Shown here in pieces: positions 9,627-9,725 of a stretch of 9,725 nucleotides of DNA. Position numbers and translations under genes: made by a program. Origin of the DNA: an uncultured bacterium (lineage in GTDB: Bacteria > Patescibacteriota > Minisyncoccia > Phycocordibacterales > UBA5272); assembly GCA_903834855.1 (NCBI GenBank), contig CAILKS010000035.1:1-9725 (forward strand), given 5' to 3'. Below the pieces are notes generated by a model. It ran no database searches. It saw nothing but the letters and a program-made list of their open reading frames with translations, and had not been told where the DNA came from. The first letter of the stretch is position 1. The number at the start of each line of letters is the position of its first letter.

Positions 9627-9661
9627 GCCCAGCGTGTAGCAGGTAGCGTGTAGCGTTTAGC
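9627..9661. repeat. Degenerate heptamer array (GTGTAGC family)
   Basis: GCCCAGC, GTGTAGC, AGGTAGC, GTGTAGC, GTTTAGC in exact 7-base register, starting one base after the rmuC stop codon and running on into TAAATAC. Confidence 0.75.
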
Positions 9662-9678
9662 TAAATACAAAAATACAA

Positions 9679-9714
9679 GTTTATAAAGTTCATAAAGTTG
9701 AAAGTCCATAAAGT
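9679..9714. repeat. AAAGT-type degenerate repeat, second locus
   Basis: AAAGT units spaced 9, 9, 7 and 9 bases, sharing CATAAAGTTGAAAGT with 7536-7550. The sequence to the window end is A-rich and holds no gene. Confidence 0.7.
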
Positions 9715-9725
9715 AAATACAAAAA

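Noticed and set aside
1..9725. Alternative genetic code (UGA as Gly)
   Set aside because: UGA ends several good frames (887 gene, both micro-ORFs), and none of the recognised families has an internal UGA.

Overview
The window reads like an AT-rich Candidate Phyla Radiation (Patescibacteria, Parcubacteria-type) genome. This is an inference from several signs: many very short genes, short intergenic spaces, a tRNA gene with no encoded CCA, and arrays of degenerate 7-bp repeats between genes. Housekeeping genes tend to start only a few bases downstream of a TATACT/TATAAT box instead of behind a Shine-Dalgarno (SD) site. UGA is used as an ordinary stop, so there is no sign of the UGA-glycine code. 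No taxonomic marker is present to settle the lineage.

Layout. At 2-763 (-) is a membrane-anchored C39-like cysteine peptidase. At 887-1075 (+) is a 62-residue protein with a strong SD and a terminator. At 1106-2441, two copies of a small membrane-protein gene (one intact, one truncated), both on the minus strand, bracket a plus-strand zeta-toxin-like kinase and a 53-residue partner. At 2496-2834 (-) is a DUF559-like nuclease. At 2867-3087 is tRNA-Gln(UUG) on the minus strand, followed by a scrambled, hairpin-interrupted inverted copy of its own 3' end. Two small unknown genes follow (3335-3541, 3617-3907), then a repeat-dense spacer (3930-4134).

At 4188-6001 is a plus-strand operon of three membrane or surface proteins: a CxxC membrane protein, a membrane-anchored staphylococcal-type nuclease and a Gmad2-like protein. 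At 6082-6534 (-) is a well-regulated small gene whose reading frame continues after an in-frame TAA. At 6616-7486 (-) is the operon of yqeY and an unknown gene. At 7598-8428 (-) is a gene-poor region that holds an unidentified structured RNA, a 37-codon and a 9-codon ORF with perfect SDs, large hairpins and three intrinsic terminators. At 8576-9625 (+) is rmuC.

The most unusual items are the micro-ORF/structured-RNA locus (7598-8428), the tRNA-derived palindrome (2867-3036), the duplicated membrane gene around the zeta kinase, the split reading frame with an operator-like palindrome (6082-6605), and the shared 7-bp period of unrelated intergenic arrays. Two start-signal classes coexist: near-leaderless starts for AT-rich genes and strong SDs for the more GC-rich small genes.
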